DNA of 14,609 nucleotides from an uncultured Clostridium sp. (GTDB lineage: Bacteria; Bacillota; Clostridia; Christensenellales; CAG-138). Location of the stretch: contig UQNF01000044.1 of NCBI GenBank assembly GCA_900542285.1, forward strand, positions 1 to 14,609, read 5' to 3'. The notes beneath the pieces are model-generated. The model had not been told where the DNA came from, ran no database searches, and saw only the letters and a program-made list of their open reading frames with translations. Positions 7,153 through 14,605 of the stretch are shown here, one piece after another. Position 1 is the first letter of the stretch, and the number at the start of each line of letters is the position of its first letter. The position numbers were made by a program, and so were the translations under genes.

Positions 7153-9063
7153 ATGATAAACATTACCTTCCCGGACGGCTCTGTCCGTCAGTATGAAGAC
7201 GGCGTGAACGCACACGCTATTGCAGAAAGCATCAGTCCGCGGCTGCGCAAGGCAACCCTTGCTGCGGAGCTTGACGGCAAGCTTTATGATGCGGAACTGG
7301 GTATCCACGGCGACCATGCTATCAAACTGCTCACTTTCGCTGATGAAGGCGGCAGGTGGACCTATCGTCATACAGGTTCACATGTGCTGGCCCAGGCAGT
7401 TAAACGCCTTTGGCCGGAGGTTAAGCTTGCTATCGGCCCTGCGATTGATAACGGCTTTTACTATGACTTTGATACCGATATTCCTTTCAGCCCCGAAGAT
7501 TTCCCGAAGATTGAGGCTGAGATCGCCAAGATAGTTTCAGAGAATCTACCCCTTGAGAGGTTTGAACTTCCCCGTGAGGAGGCTATCAGGTTCATGGAGG
7601 AGCGTGAAGAACCCTATAAGGTCGAGCTCATTCGCGATCTTCCCGAGGATGCCGTCATCAGCTTCTATCGTCAGGGTGAATTCGTCGACCTGTGCGCAGG
7701 CCCGCATCTTGAAAGCACCGGAAAGTGCAAGAATATCAAGCTTATGAGCGTTGCAGGTGCATATTGGCGCGGCAGCGAAAAGAATAAAATGCTCAAGCGT
7801 ATCTATGCGACAGCATTTGAAAAGAAATCCGACCTTGACGATTATCTGCATATGCTTGAGGAAGCTAAAAAGCGTGACCATAGAAAGATAGGTAAGGAGC
7901 TTGGCCTGTTCACGATCATGGATGAGGGTCCCGGATTCCCATTCTTCCTGCCCAAGGGAATGGTGCTCAGGAATAATCTAATCGAGTATTGGCGCGAGGT
8001 TCACAAGCGTTACGGCTATGTCGAGATATCCACTCCCATAATGCTCAATAGGGACCTTTGGGAGCGTTCCGGTCATTGGGATCACTATAAGAACAATATG
8101 TATACCACCGTGATCGACGAGACCGATTTTGCCATTAAGCCCATGAACTGCCCGGGCGGAATGCTTGTATATCAGACAGAGATGCGTTCCTATCGCGATC
8201 TGCCACTCAGAATGGGAGAACTGGGTCTTGTACATCGTCATGAGCTCTCCGGAGCTCTGCATGGCCTTTTCCGTGTGCGCTGCTTCACTCAGGACGACGC
8301 CCATATCTTCATGACGTGGGATCAGATGAAGGATGAGATAAAGAATGTTGCTCGTCTATTTGATGAGGTATACTCAACCTTCGGTCTTGCTTACACCATT
8401 GAACTGTCGACCATGCCGGAGGATCATATCGGTGAAGTTGAGACTTGGGAGCGTGCAACGGACACCCTAAAGGAAGCTATTACCGAGCTTGGCAAGGACT
8501 TTGTGATTAACGAAGGCGATGGCGCTTTCTATGGTCCCAAGCTTGACTTCCATATTGCGGACTGCCTTGGCAGAACCTGGCAGTGCGGAACGATACAGCT
8601 CGACATGCAGCTTCCTGAAAGGTTCGACCTTGAATACACCGGCGCTGACGGCGCAAAGCATCGCCCTGTAATGATTCATCGCGTTGTGTTCGGCTCGATT
8701 GAACGCTTCATCGGCGTTATCACTGAGCAGTTTGCGGGCGCATTCCCGACATGGATAGCTCCTGTACAGGTCAAGGTTATGGATATGACCGACCGCACCC
8801 GTGATGCTGCAGAGGATATTGCCGCAAAGCTTGACGCAATGGGCATTCGCGTTGAAACCGATCTGAGGAATGAGAAGATCGGCTTCAAGATTCGTGAGGC
8901 ACAGCTTCAGAAGATACCGTACATGCTGATCATCGGCGACAAGGAGGTCGAGAACGGCGTTGTTGCAGTGCGATCAAGGAAGTCTGGAGACTTAGGAACC
9001 ATGACGCTTGAAGCCTTTGCCGAAAAGGTTCTTGACGAGATAAAGACCCGCAGCATCGACTGA
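7153..9063 (+). CDS. thrS: Threonyl-tRNA synthetase
   Basis: This class II synthetase charges tRNA-Thr with threonine and edits mischarged Ser-tRNA-Thr. The 636 residues follow the full bacterial plan. The TGS domain spans 1-60. The editing domain has His73/His77 in HTGSH and Cys181/His185 in CAGPH. The catalytic core has motif 2 around RHELSGALHGLFRVRCFTQDD, zinc ligands Cys333 (MNCPGG), His384 (DDAHIF) and His509, and motif 3 (FGSIERFIG). The anticodon-binding domain starts near 535. I chose the ATG at 7153 because AGGAG precedes it and the TGS domain starts there. The frame is open further upstream, but that stretch lies in the T-box. Expression is controlled by the upstream riboswitch. 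Confidence 0.98.
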   Translation: MINITFPDGSVRQYEDGVNAHAIAESISPRLRKATLAAELDGKLYDAELGIHGDHAIKLLTFADEGGRWTYRHTGSHVLAQAVKRLWPEVKLAIGPAIDNGFYYDFDTDIPFSPEDFPKIEAEIAKIVSENLPLERFELPREEAIRFMEEREEPYKVELIRDLPEDAVISFYRQGEFVDLCAGPHLESTGKCKNIKLMSVAGAYWRGSEKNKMLKRIYATAFEKKSDLDDYLHMLEEAKKRDHRKIGKELGLFTIMDEGPGFPFFLPKGMVLRNNLIEYWREVHKRYGYVEISTPIMLNRDLWERSGHWDHYKNNMYTTVIDETDFAIKPMNCPGGMLVYQTEMRSYRDLPLRMGELGLVHRHELSGALHGLFRVRCFTQDDAHIFMTWDQMKDEIKNVARLFDEVYSTFGLAYTIELSTMPEDHIGEVETWERATDTLKEAITELGKDFVINEGDGAFYGPKLDFHIADCLGRTWQCGTIQLDMQLPERFDLEYTGADGAKHRPVMIHRVVFGSIERFIGVITEQFAGAFPTWIAPVQVKVMDMTDRTRDAAEDIAAKLDAMGIRVETDLRNEKIGFKIREAQLQKIPYMLIIGDKEVENGVVAVRSRKSGDLGTMTLEAFAEKVLDEIKTRSID

Positions 9064-9087
9064 ACATAACTACAACTGTATTGTTGC

Positions 9088-9118
9088 ATGCCCCATTATT
9101 CCATGATGGGGCATTTGC
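9088..9118 (+). terminator. Intrinsic terminator after thrS
   Basis: A perfect 9-base-pair stem joins ATGCCCCAT (9088-9096) and ATGGGGCAT (9106-9114) around a nine-base loop. It is followed by a broken T tract (TTTGCTTT). The hairpin lies 24 bases after the thrS stop codon and separates it from the ABC transporter. Confidence 0.8.
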
Positions 9119-9147
9119 TTTATATTCACAAATTAATTGAGTGTTGT

Positions 9148-9178
9148 TTGACTTGCAGTTAACATTTATTGGTATAAT
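9148..9178 (+). promoter_or_regulatory. Probable promoter of the ABC transporter gene
   Basis: A perfect TATAAT at 9173-9178 is preceded by TGG, forming an extended -10. TTGACT at 9148-9153 is a good -35, but the spacer is 19 bases. Extended -10 promoters depend less on the -35. Transcription would begin near 9185, close to the GGAGG at 9194-9198. Confidence 0.55.
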
Positions 9179-9207
9179 AGACCAAAAACGAATGGAGGCA
9201 AAGCAAA

Positions 9208-12200
9208 TTGCTGCATATTAAAAATGTTAAGAAGGAATATACGACCGGCACGCTGGTGCAGCGAGCACTGGGCGGCGTGAGCCTTAGCTTCCGCAAGAGC
9301 GAGCTTGTAGCCATACTTGGTCACAGCGGTTCGGGCAAGACGACGCTTCTCAATATTATCGGAGGGTTGGATAAATGCGACAGCGGTGACCTGATAATCA
9401 ACGGAGTGTCCACAAAGAAGTATAAGGATAGGGACTGGGATACATACAGGAATCACACCATAGGCTTTATATTCCAAAGTTACAACCTGATACCGCATCA
9501 GAGCGTCCTTGCAAACGTCGAACTTGCATTGACGCTATCCGGCGTATCAAAGCAGGAACGCAGGCGCAGAGCAAAGGAAGCGCTGGAAAAGGTCGGCTTG
9601 GGCGACCAGACGCATAAGCGTCCTAATCAACTGTCGGGAGGACAGATGCAGCGTGTCGCGATCGCTCGCGCGCTTGTAAATGATCCTGAAATCCTGCTTG
9701 CTGATGAGCCTACGGGTGCACTGGACTCGGATACAGGTTTACAGGTAATGGAACTGCTAAAGGAGATAGCAAAGGATCGCCTTGTGATAATGGTCACCCA
9801 TAACGCTGAGATCGCCGATGCGTATGCGAGTCGCATTGTCAGGCTTAAGGACGGAATGGTGATTGATGATTCAGACCCCTATGAACCGGATGCCGAAGAA
9901 ATAGCAGCCGCCGAAGCCCTGGCGCATAATTCGAAGCGTGAGGGAAAGAAAAAGAAGACATCGATGTCATTTTTTACCGCTCTTGGGCTGAGCATAAATA
10001 ATCTTTCCACCAAGAAGGGCAGAACTGTACTTACATCCTTTGCTGGTTCCATTGGCATCATTGGTATTGCACTGATCCTTGCGCTGTCAACTGGCATTCA
10101 AAACTATGTCAACGCAATTCAGCGGGACACATTGACGGCATATCCTGTGTCCGTAACGCGTTCACAGTCCGATATCTTCAGCATTATGATGACGTCAAGG
10201 GATATCATGTTAGGCGAAAATGAGCGAGAGGAGGATGGTAAGGTACATCTTAATCCAAAGCTGTACGATATGTTCAATGCTGCTGTCGGCAACAATGAAA
10301 ATGAGAACGACTTGCAGGCATTCAAAGCTTTCCTGGATGAAAAGCTTTCAGATACGGATGAAGATAAACCTCTGTCGGAACTCATCACTGCGCTGCAGTA
10401 TCAGTACGACATAAAGCTCAACACCTATGTTAGGGATGAGGCAGGGGAGTTCCGCAGCACCGATTTTTCAAAGCTGTTTGCCGGCACTATGGGAAATGAT
10501 GAATCCTCGAGCCTGTATTCTATGATGTCAAACAGAATGACCGGAGCAAATGTCTGGACGGAGCTTCTTTCGGGTACGAACGGGGAGCTTGTTTCGCCAA
10601 TGCTCCAGGAGCAGTACGATATCGTTTGCGGAACATGGCCAACCCAAGCAAATGAGATCGTAATGATTATTGATGAACACAATGAGATCCCCGATACCGG
10701 ATTCTATGCGCTGGGACTGCTTTCGGAAAATGAAGTGATGGACATTTTCAGTTCGGTGATGAAGGGAGAGAGCATTGAGACAAAAGAGCAGAGCATATCG
10801 TATGAGGACATACTCGATATTAGCATGAAGCTTGTGCTTGAGAGCGATTGCTATAACAAGATAGATGATAGACACTTCGAGTATGTTGGGGATGATGCGG
10901 ATGCGATGAGCATTATCATTGAAAATGGGTATGATCTCCATATTTGCGGAATAGTCAAGCCAAATCCTGATGCCTCCGCAAACGCAATATCTGGAGTATT
11001 CGGCTACACATCCGAGCTGGTCAATTATATTATTGACGAGACAAATAAAAGCGAAGTGGTGATCGCTCAGCGCAGTCCTGAAAATGAGAACTTCGATGTG
11101 ATTAAGGGACTTCCGTTTGTAACCGATGAATCCGATGAACTCGATGAGCAGCAGAAGGCACTGGCGATAAATGAATACTTTGCTTCGCTCAGTGATGCGG
11201 AAAAAACTGATATTTATACACAGATCCTTTCAGTTCCTCCGGAAGGCTATGTTGAGCAGGCCGTCGCCCCGTTTATGGAACAGCTTGAAACAAGGGAACA
11301 GATGATTGGGGTCATTGCAGAATCATACGGGCTGAGCGAGGAGAAGATAACAGAGTACCTATCTAAGAACACGGATGAAGAAATCCGAGGTATGCTTCGT
11401 GACGGACTGGCGCAGATAGTTGAGACGCGGTATGCTGAGCAAGCAGAGTATCAGATTCGAACTATGATGAATGAGGCCACACAGCCGAATGACCTGTTTG
11501 GCATGGGTGGGTACGCTGCCGTTGCGGCACAGTTTGATCTGTACTTATCCGCAATACAGGATGATGCAGAGTTTGCAAGCCTTTATGACAGCTATATGCC
11601 TTCAGGCGTATCTGGATCGACGCTTGCGGATAATCTGGCTTTACTGAGCGCAGTCGATATCGATGATCCTTCTTCGATAAATATTTACGCTGATTCCTTT
11701 GAGGACAAGAGCGAGATAGAGAGTGTTATCAAGGAATACAACAACTCCGTAGGGGAGGATAAGGTAATCAAATACACGGATTATGTTGCAGTTATGCTTT
11801 CGGGTGTCAACACCATGATCGATGCAGTGTCCTACGGCCTTATCGCATTTGTTTCGATCTCATTGGTAGTATCTTCCATTATGATTGGGATAATCACCTA
11901 TATTTCGGTGCTTGAGCGAATTAAGGAAATTGGTGTTTTACGCGCGATCGGCGCATCGAAGAGGGATGTTTCTTCGGTATTCACTGCTGAGACGCTGATC
12001 ATCGGCTTCTGTGCAGGAATAATCGGCGTGGGCGTCTCGCTCCTGCTCTGCATTCCGATAAGCGCAATCATTCGTTCGCTTTCGGGTATCAATGAGATTC
12101 GAGCGGTATTGACTCCGACTGCCGCACTGATACTCGTTGGAATAAGCATGCTTCTGACATTCATTGCGGGACTCATCCCTGCCAAGATGGCGGCAAAGAA

Positions 12201-12231
12201 GGACCCGGTTCTGGCACTCAGAGCTGAATGA
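9208..12231 (+). CDS. MacB-type ABC transporter, ATPase fused to FtsX-like permease
   Basis: This 1007-residue single-chain transporter has an ATPase domain at about 1-225: Walker A GHSGSGKTT (38-46), Q-loop Gln90, signature LSGGQ (142-146), Walker B ILLADE (162-167) and switch His198. A charged Lys-rich linker (243-251) leads to a first transmembrane helix near 273-297. An extracellular region of about 570 residues follows, rich in Asp, Glu and Asn. Three C-terminal helices lie near 873-899, 928-953 and 970-990, with the FtsX/MacB signature EIGVLRAIGASKRDV between the first two and the closing IPAKMAAKKDPVLALR. MacB relatives act as mechanotransducers on lipids, peptides or partner proteins rather than as classic channels. 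The substrate is unknown. The start is TTG, fixed by GGAGG nine bases upstream. No other transporter subunit or sensor gene is adjacent. Confidence 0.92.
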   Translation: MLHIKNVKKEYTTGTLVQRALGGVSLSFRKSELVAILGHSGSGKTTLLNIIGGLDKCDSGDLIINGVSTKKYKDRDWDTYRNHTIGFIFQSYNLIPHQSVLANVELALTLSGVSKQERRRRAKEALEKVGLGDQTHKRPNQLSGGQMQRVAIARALVNDPEILLADEPTGALDSDTGLQVMELLKEIAKDRLVIMVTHNAEIADAYASRIVRLKDGMVIDDSDPYEPDAEEIAAAEALAHNSKREGKKKKTSMSFFTALGLSINNLSTKKGRTVLTSFAGSIGIIGIALILALSTGIQNYVNAIQRDTLTAYPVSVTRSQSDIFSIMMTSRDIMLGENEREEDGKVHLNPKLYDMFNAAVGNNENENDLQAFKAFLDEKLSDTDEDKPLSELITALQYQYDIKLNTYVRDEAGEFRSTDFSKLFAGTMGNDESSSLYSMMSNRMTGANVWTELLSGTNGELVSPMLQEQYDIVCGTWPTQANEIVMIIDEHNEIPDTGFYALGLLSENEVMDIFSSVMKGESIETKEQSISYEDILDISMKLVLESDCYNKIDDRHFEYVGDDADAMSIIIENGYDLHICGIVKPNPDASANAISGVFGYTSELVNYIIDETNKSEVVIAQRSPENENFDVIKGLPFVTDESDELDEQQKALAINEYFASLSDAEKTDIYTQILSVPPEGYVEQAVAPFMEQLETREQMIGVIAESYGLSEEKITEYLSKNTDEEIRGMLRDGLAQIVETRYAEQAEYQIRTMMNEATQPNDLFGMGGYAAVAAQFDLYLSAIQDDAEFASLYDSYMPSGVSGSTLADNLALLSAVDIDDPSSINIYADSFEDKSEIESVIKEYNNSVGEDKVIKYTDYVAVMLSGVNTMIDAVSYGLIAFVSISLVVSSIMIGIITYISVLERIKEIGVLRAIGASKRDVSSVFTAETLIIGFCAGIIGVGVSLLLCIPISAIIRSLSGINEIRAVLTPTAALILVGISMLLTFIAGLIPAKMAAKKDPVLALRAE

Positions 12232-12292
12232 TGCAGAGACCTTGATTGTTTCAAAAGGTGAAGTAAATTAGCGTAAGCAAGAGTGTATAATT

Positions 12293-12327
12293 ACAGCGGG
12301 GGAGGGCAATATTGCCTCCTCCGCTGT
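12293..12327. terminator. Hairpin shared by convergent ABC and dockerin genes
   Basis: ACAGCGG followed by GGAGG and CAAT (12293-12310) is almost perfectly complementary to 12311-12327, with one A/G mismatch and one bulged G. It lies between the ABC transporter stop at 12231 and the dockerin stop at 12345, so it could end transcription in both directions. The T tracts on either side are short, which weakens the call. Confidence 0.65.
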
Positions 12328-12344
12328 TTGAAGTTGCCGGTAAA

Positions 12345-12830
12345 CTAATCGATGAATCCGAGCGCTATTCTGAGCACACTTGTTGCATCGGACATTTGAA
12401 TGATACCATTTCCGTCAATGTCGCAAAGACTGCATGTTGCTTCATCAAGTTCGATCAAATCCATAACGTGCCTTGCGACCAGTACAGCGTCCGCAGCTTC
12501 AACTATTCCGTTTCCGTCCGCATCGCCAATAACACCTGCCGTAGGGCCATTTGTCCATTTGGCTGTCAGAGTCACATCCATATAAGAGATGGTGGCAAAC
12601 CATGACTCGTCAAAGTAAAAACCGAGCGCAGAATCCGAAACGAGCGTTCCATTGGCATCAAACCATCCTGAAAACTCACTTTCAGCATATGTGGGGTAAC
12701 AGACCGGGTTTATCACCTCTGTGCCACCGAAGTTATAGAGTCCCATATACATTCCAACGCTGCAGTTTTCGGACAAGATGGTAAGCACATGGCCATGCGC
12801 GTTCACGCGTATTTCTCTCAGGTTAGGCAT
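12345..12830 (-). CDS. Dockerin-domain protein remnant, N-terminally truncated
   Basis: The C-terminal 60 residues (12345-12527) form a type I dockerin module with two calcium-loop repeats, DADGNGIVEAAD and DIDGNGIIQMSD, each followed by a helix. Dockerins dock secreted enzymes onto cohesin scaffolds or cell surfaces. Before it lies a segment ending in EFSGWFDANGTLVSDS and DVTLTAKW, like an InlB/Listeria-Bacteroides repeat. A secreted protein is expected, yet there is no signal peptide and no catalytic domain. None of the possible starts (13031, 12890, 12830) has a ribosome-binding site. The frame stays open to 13031, but beyond about 12850 it runs antisense to the ArsR-like gene and loses any family character. 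I used the ATG at 12830 as a working start. It is probably the tail of a formerly long surface protein and may not be expressed. Confidence 0.65.
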   Translation of the reverse strand: MPNLREIRVNAHGHVLTILSENCSVGMYMGLYNFGGTEVINPVCYPTYAESEFSGWFDANGTLVSDSALGFYFDESWFATISYMDVTLTAKWTNGPTAGVIGDADGNGIVEAADAVLVARHVMDLIELDEATCSLCDIDGNGIIQMSDATSVLRIALGFID

Positions 12831-12872
12831 TTCTGCGATCAATGGTTTCAGCTTCCTACCATTGAGTCCAGA

Positions 12873-13409
12873 ATGGATATGTTCAAGCATCTGCTTGCAG
12901 ATAGCGAAAGAAGCTTCCTTGCGTTTGGAGATTTCAATGCAAGACTTATTGAGATGAATATTATAATTGAGAATGATCATGATACGATTGTTAAGCCGAG
13001 TCTGTTCCTTTTCAACGGAATAAGACTGCATCTTGGTGCAGAAGGCGCAAACAGCTTATTTATGGGAGTTTTCATAGACAGTATTTTTGAGATGCGCTCA
13101 AGGTTAGTTGACGCTGAATCGTATCTTTCGATGCTAAAGACCCTTTCTGATGGGACTCGGCTCAGAGTTCTGAAATCACTTTATAATCGCTATTCATATG
13201 GGCAGGAGCTTGCCGACGAGCTTGGCGGTACTCGCAATGCAATGTATTATCATATTGAAAAGCTGATGAGCATCGGTCTTGTCGATTGTAAAGTAACCGA
13301 GTATAAGATGCTGTACACCATGAACAAGCTTAATGTTTATAATCAGCTTACCGCTTTTCGTGACGCTCTCCTGCAAGGATGGAAGCCGGACGATGAAGAG
13401 CGAGGGTAA
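12873..13409 (+). CDS. ArsR-like winged-helix regulator, probably N-terminally truncated
   Basis: From the working start, residues of about 82-150 form a winged-helix domain of the ArsR type: SYLSMLKTLSDGTRLRVLKSL, then the recognition region GQELADELGGTRNAMYYHIEKL and wing GLVDCKVTEYKMLYTM. No CxC metal motif is seen, so it need not be a metal sensor. The preceding 80 residues (KPSLFLFNGIRLHLG, NSLFMGVFIDSIFEM) look like the end of the longer N-terminal effector region found in some clostridial ArsR-like proteins of over 300 residues. No candidate start (12789, 12873, 12879, 12954) has a ribosome-binding site. The frame is open back past 12789, but that part runs antisense to the dockerin gene and looks non-coding. 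The likely reading is a 5'-truncated regulator, perhaps a pseudogene. Confidence 0.6.
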   Translation: MDMFKHLLADSERSFLAFGDFNARLIEMNIIIENDHDTIVKPSLFLFNGIRLHLGAEGANSLFMGVFIDSIFEMRSRLVDAESYLSMLKTLSDGTRLRVLKSLYNRYSYGQELADELGGTRNAMYYHIEKLMSIGLVDCKVTEYKMLYTMNKLNVYNQLTAFRDALLQGWKPDDEERG

Positions 13410-13457
13410 TCCTATGCAAGGGGTTGCATGAATTATATTTAATTGGAAGAATAAAGA

Positions 13458-13490
13458 ACAGCTGCGGAAATTAATCCACAGCTGCTTTCT
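13458..13490. terminator. Bidirectional hairpin between ArsR-like gene and rubrerythrin
   Basis: ACAGCTGCGGA (13458-13468) pairs with TCCACAGCTGC (13475-13485) around AATTAA, 11 pairs with two mispairs that become G-U wobbles on the minus-strand transcript. The + strand continues TTTCTCT and the - strand TTCTTTATT, so it can terminate both the + strand regulator and the - strand rubrerythrin. Confidence 0.7.
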
Positions 13491-13504
13491 CTAAGAATTG
13501 AAGA

Positions 13505-14050
13505 TTAGTTGTTGAAATACCTGTCGAGAAGACCCTTCAGAGCCTTGCCGTGACGGGCTTCGTCCCTTGCCATCTCGTGAACGGTGTCGTGGATCGCATC
13601 GAGGTTGAGAGCCTTGGCACGCTTTGCAAGGTCGGTCTTGCCTGCGGTTGCGCCATTCTCGGCTTCAACACGCATTTCGAGGTTCTTCTTGGTGCTGTCG
13701 GTTACGACTTCGCCGAGGAGCTCAGCAAACTTGGCTGCATGCTCTGCTTCTTCAAAAGCTGCCTTCTCCCAATAAAGTCCGATCTCGGGATAGCCTTCCC
13801 TGTGTGCGACCCTTGCCATCGCAAGATACATACCGACTTCACAGCACTCGCCGTTGAAGTTTGCACGAAGGTCCGCCATGATATCTTCGGGTGCGCCCTG
13901 AGCAACGCCGACAACATGCTCGGATGCCCAAGTCATCTCAGACTTCTGCTCGATGAACTTGGAAGCGGGAGCCTTGCACTGGGGGCAGAATTCGGGAGCG
14001 GTCTCACCGGTGTGTACATAACCACATACTGAACATACAAACTTTTTCAT
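13505..14050 (-). CDS. Reverse rubrerythrin (N-terminal rubredoxin domain)
   Basis: This is a 181-residue non-haem iron peroxidase of the anaerobic oxidative-stress response, reducing hydrogen peroxide with electrons from NADH via rubredoxin-type carriers. The N-terminus is an FeS4 rubredoxin-like domain with Cys6, Cys9 (CSVC) and Cys22, Cys25 (CPQC). The diiron four-helix bundle follows, with Glu68/Glu71 in NGECCEVGMY, EAEH (101-104) and EARH (164-167). Classical rubrerythrin has these domains in the opposite order, so it is the 'reverse' type described in Clostridium. The ATG at 14050 is fixed by GGAGG just upstream. The frame extends five codons to a TTG, but that would include the ribosome-binding site itself. 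It lies 39 bases after the perR-like gene on the same strand, so an operon is likely. Confidence 0.92.
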   Translation of the reverse strand: MKKFVCSVCGYVHTGETAPEFCPQCKAPASKFIEQKSEMTWASEHVVGVAQGAPEDIMADLRANFNGECCEVGMYLAMARVAHREGYPEIGLYWEKAAFEEAEHAAKFAELLGEVVTDSTKKNLEMRVEAENGATAGKTDLAKRAKALNLDAIHDTVHEMARDEARHGKALKGLLDRYFNN

Positions 14051-14089
14051 TTTATTATCCTCCAAATAATGGTGTATTTGTGCAGGAGT

Positions 14090-14461
14090 TCATGACCTTT
14101 CTTTTGTCATGCATTCGGTGCAGCGCACCTGCATACTGACATCATATGAAAGCACATCGACTCCGGTGCATTCTTTAATATTGCGTTCAAAGTCTTCGGT
14201 AGGAAAATCGAAGACTTTTCCGCAGTCAACGCAGACCATATGTCCGTGCGGGCTAATGGTCTTATCGAATCTGTCGGGTTCTCCGGGAATAGATATCCTG
14301 CGAATCTCACCGGCATCAACCATAAGGCTGAGATTCCTGTACACCGTTCCGAGCGCGATCGAGGGCATGATTGCCTTCGCCTGTTCATAAACCGCCTCGG
14401 CGGTGGGATGGCTGCATGATTCGCACACGATTCTATGTATCAATAATCTTTGCTGTGTCAT
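14090..14461 (-). CDS. perR: Fur-family peroxide regulator, PerR type
   Basis: This is a 123-residue metal-dependent repressor. Its winged helix includes GTVYRNLSLM (38-47), the DNA-recognition helix. The regulatory metal site is complete for PerR: His18, Asp66, His72, His74 and Asp85, matching His37, Asp85, His91, His93 and Asp104 of Bacillus subtilis PerR. In PerR, oxidation of the histidines by peroxide releases the DNA. The structural zinc site has Cys77/Cys80 (CVDC) and Cys114/Cys117 (CTEC). The protein starts at MTQQR and lacks about 20 N-terminal residues of the Bacillus protein, a short form that seems common in Clostridia. AGGAGG lies four bases before the ATG. Its own promoter carries a PerR-type box, and the rubrerythrin is next in the transcript. 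Fur or Zur function is less likely but not excluded. Confidence 0.88.
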   Translation of the reverse strand: MTQQRLLIHRIVCESCSHPTAEAVYEQAKAIMPSIALGTVYRNLSLMVDAGEIRRISIPGEPDRFDKTISPHGHMVCVDCGKVFDFPTEDFERNIKECTGVDVLSYDVSMQVRCTECMTKERS

Positions 14462-14470
14462 GCAACCTCC

Positions 14471-14485
14471 TAAGAATGATTCTTA
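14471..14485. promoter_or_regulatory. PerR/Fur-type operator upstream of perR
   Basis: TAAGAAT-G-ATTCTTA is a perfect 7-1-7 inverted repeat. Its form matches Fur-superfamily boxes (PerR consensus TTATAATNATTATAA), differing at two symmetric positions per half. It covers the predicted transcription start of perR and lies just ahead of its ribosome-binding site, so bound protein would block initiation. This suggests autoregulation of the perR-rubrerythrin operon. Confidence 0.75.
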
Positions 14486-14490
14486 ATCTT

Positions 14491-14518
14491 ATTATAGCAT
14501 CAAATTTCTCCGTGTCAA
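14491..14518 (-). promoter_or_regulatory. perR promoter
   Basis: Read on the minus strand, TTGACA (14518-14513) and TATAAT (14496-14491) are both perfect, with a 16-base spacer. Transcription would start near 14484, inside the palindromic operator. A strong promoter under repression fits a peroxide-inducible operon. Confidence 0.85.
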
Positions 14519-14567
14519 GAATTTTTTGTTCGACAAGCCAATATATTTATTTTAAGTGAATTCCCAA

Positions 14568-14605
14568 AGTAACTTCCACAGTGGAAGTTAGAAGTGGAAG
14601 TTACT
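14568..14605. repeat. Palindrome plus direct repeat, cut by window edge
   Basis: The ten-base unit GTGGAAGTTA occurs three times: inverted at 14570-14579, then direct at 14581-14590 and 14594-14603. The first two form a 10-1-10 perfect palindrome. The outer pair, AGTAACTTCCAC (14568-14579) and GTGGAAGTTACT (14594-14605), can form a 12-base-pair stem. These two folds exclude each other. Nothing else is seen between 14520 and 14567 except A/T-rich sequence. It may be a dispersed repeat, an operator or the edge of a small mobile element. Confidence 0.6.

Noticed and set aside
10528..10941. Antisense open frame of 137 codons inside the ABC transporter
   Set aside because: The composition is typical of a shadow frame, and the + strand gene is continuous with clear domains at both ends.
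12286..12291. TATAAT as a + strand promoter after the ABC transporter
   Set aside because: It leads straight into the shared hairpin and no + strand gene follows.
12312..12784. Overlapping + strand frames opposite the dockerin segment
   Set aside because: The dockerin repeats on the - strand explain the region, and the + frames show no domain.
13550..14032. Open frame of 160 codons on the + strand opposite rubrerythrin
   Set aside because: The opposite strand encodes all rubrerythrin metal ligands. The + frame is Cys- and Leu-rich without any motif or ribosome-binding site.
14568..14605. Start of a CRISPR array
   Set aside because: The repeat units are only 10 bases, one is inverted, and the gaps are 1 and 3 bases, too short for spacers.
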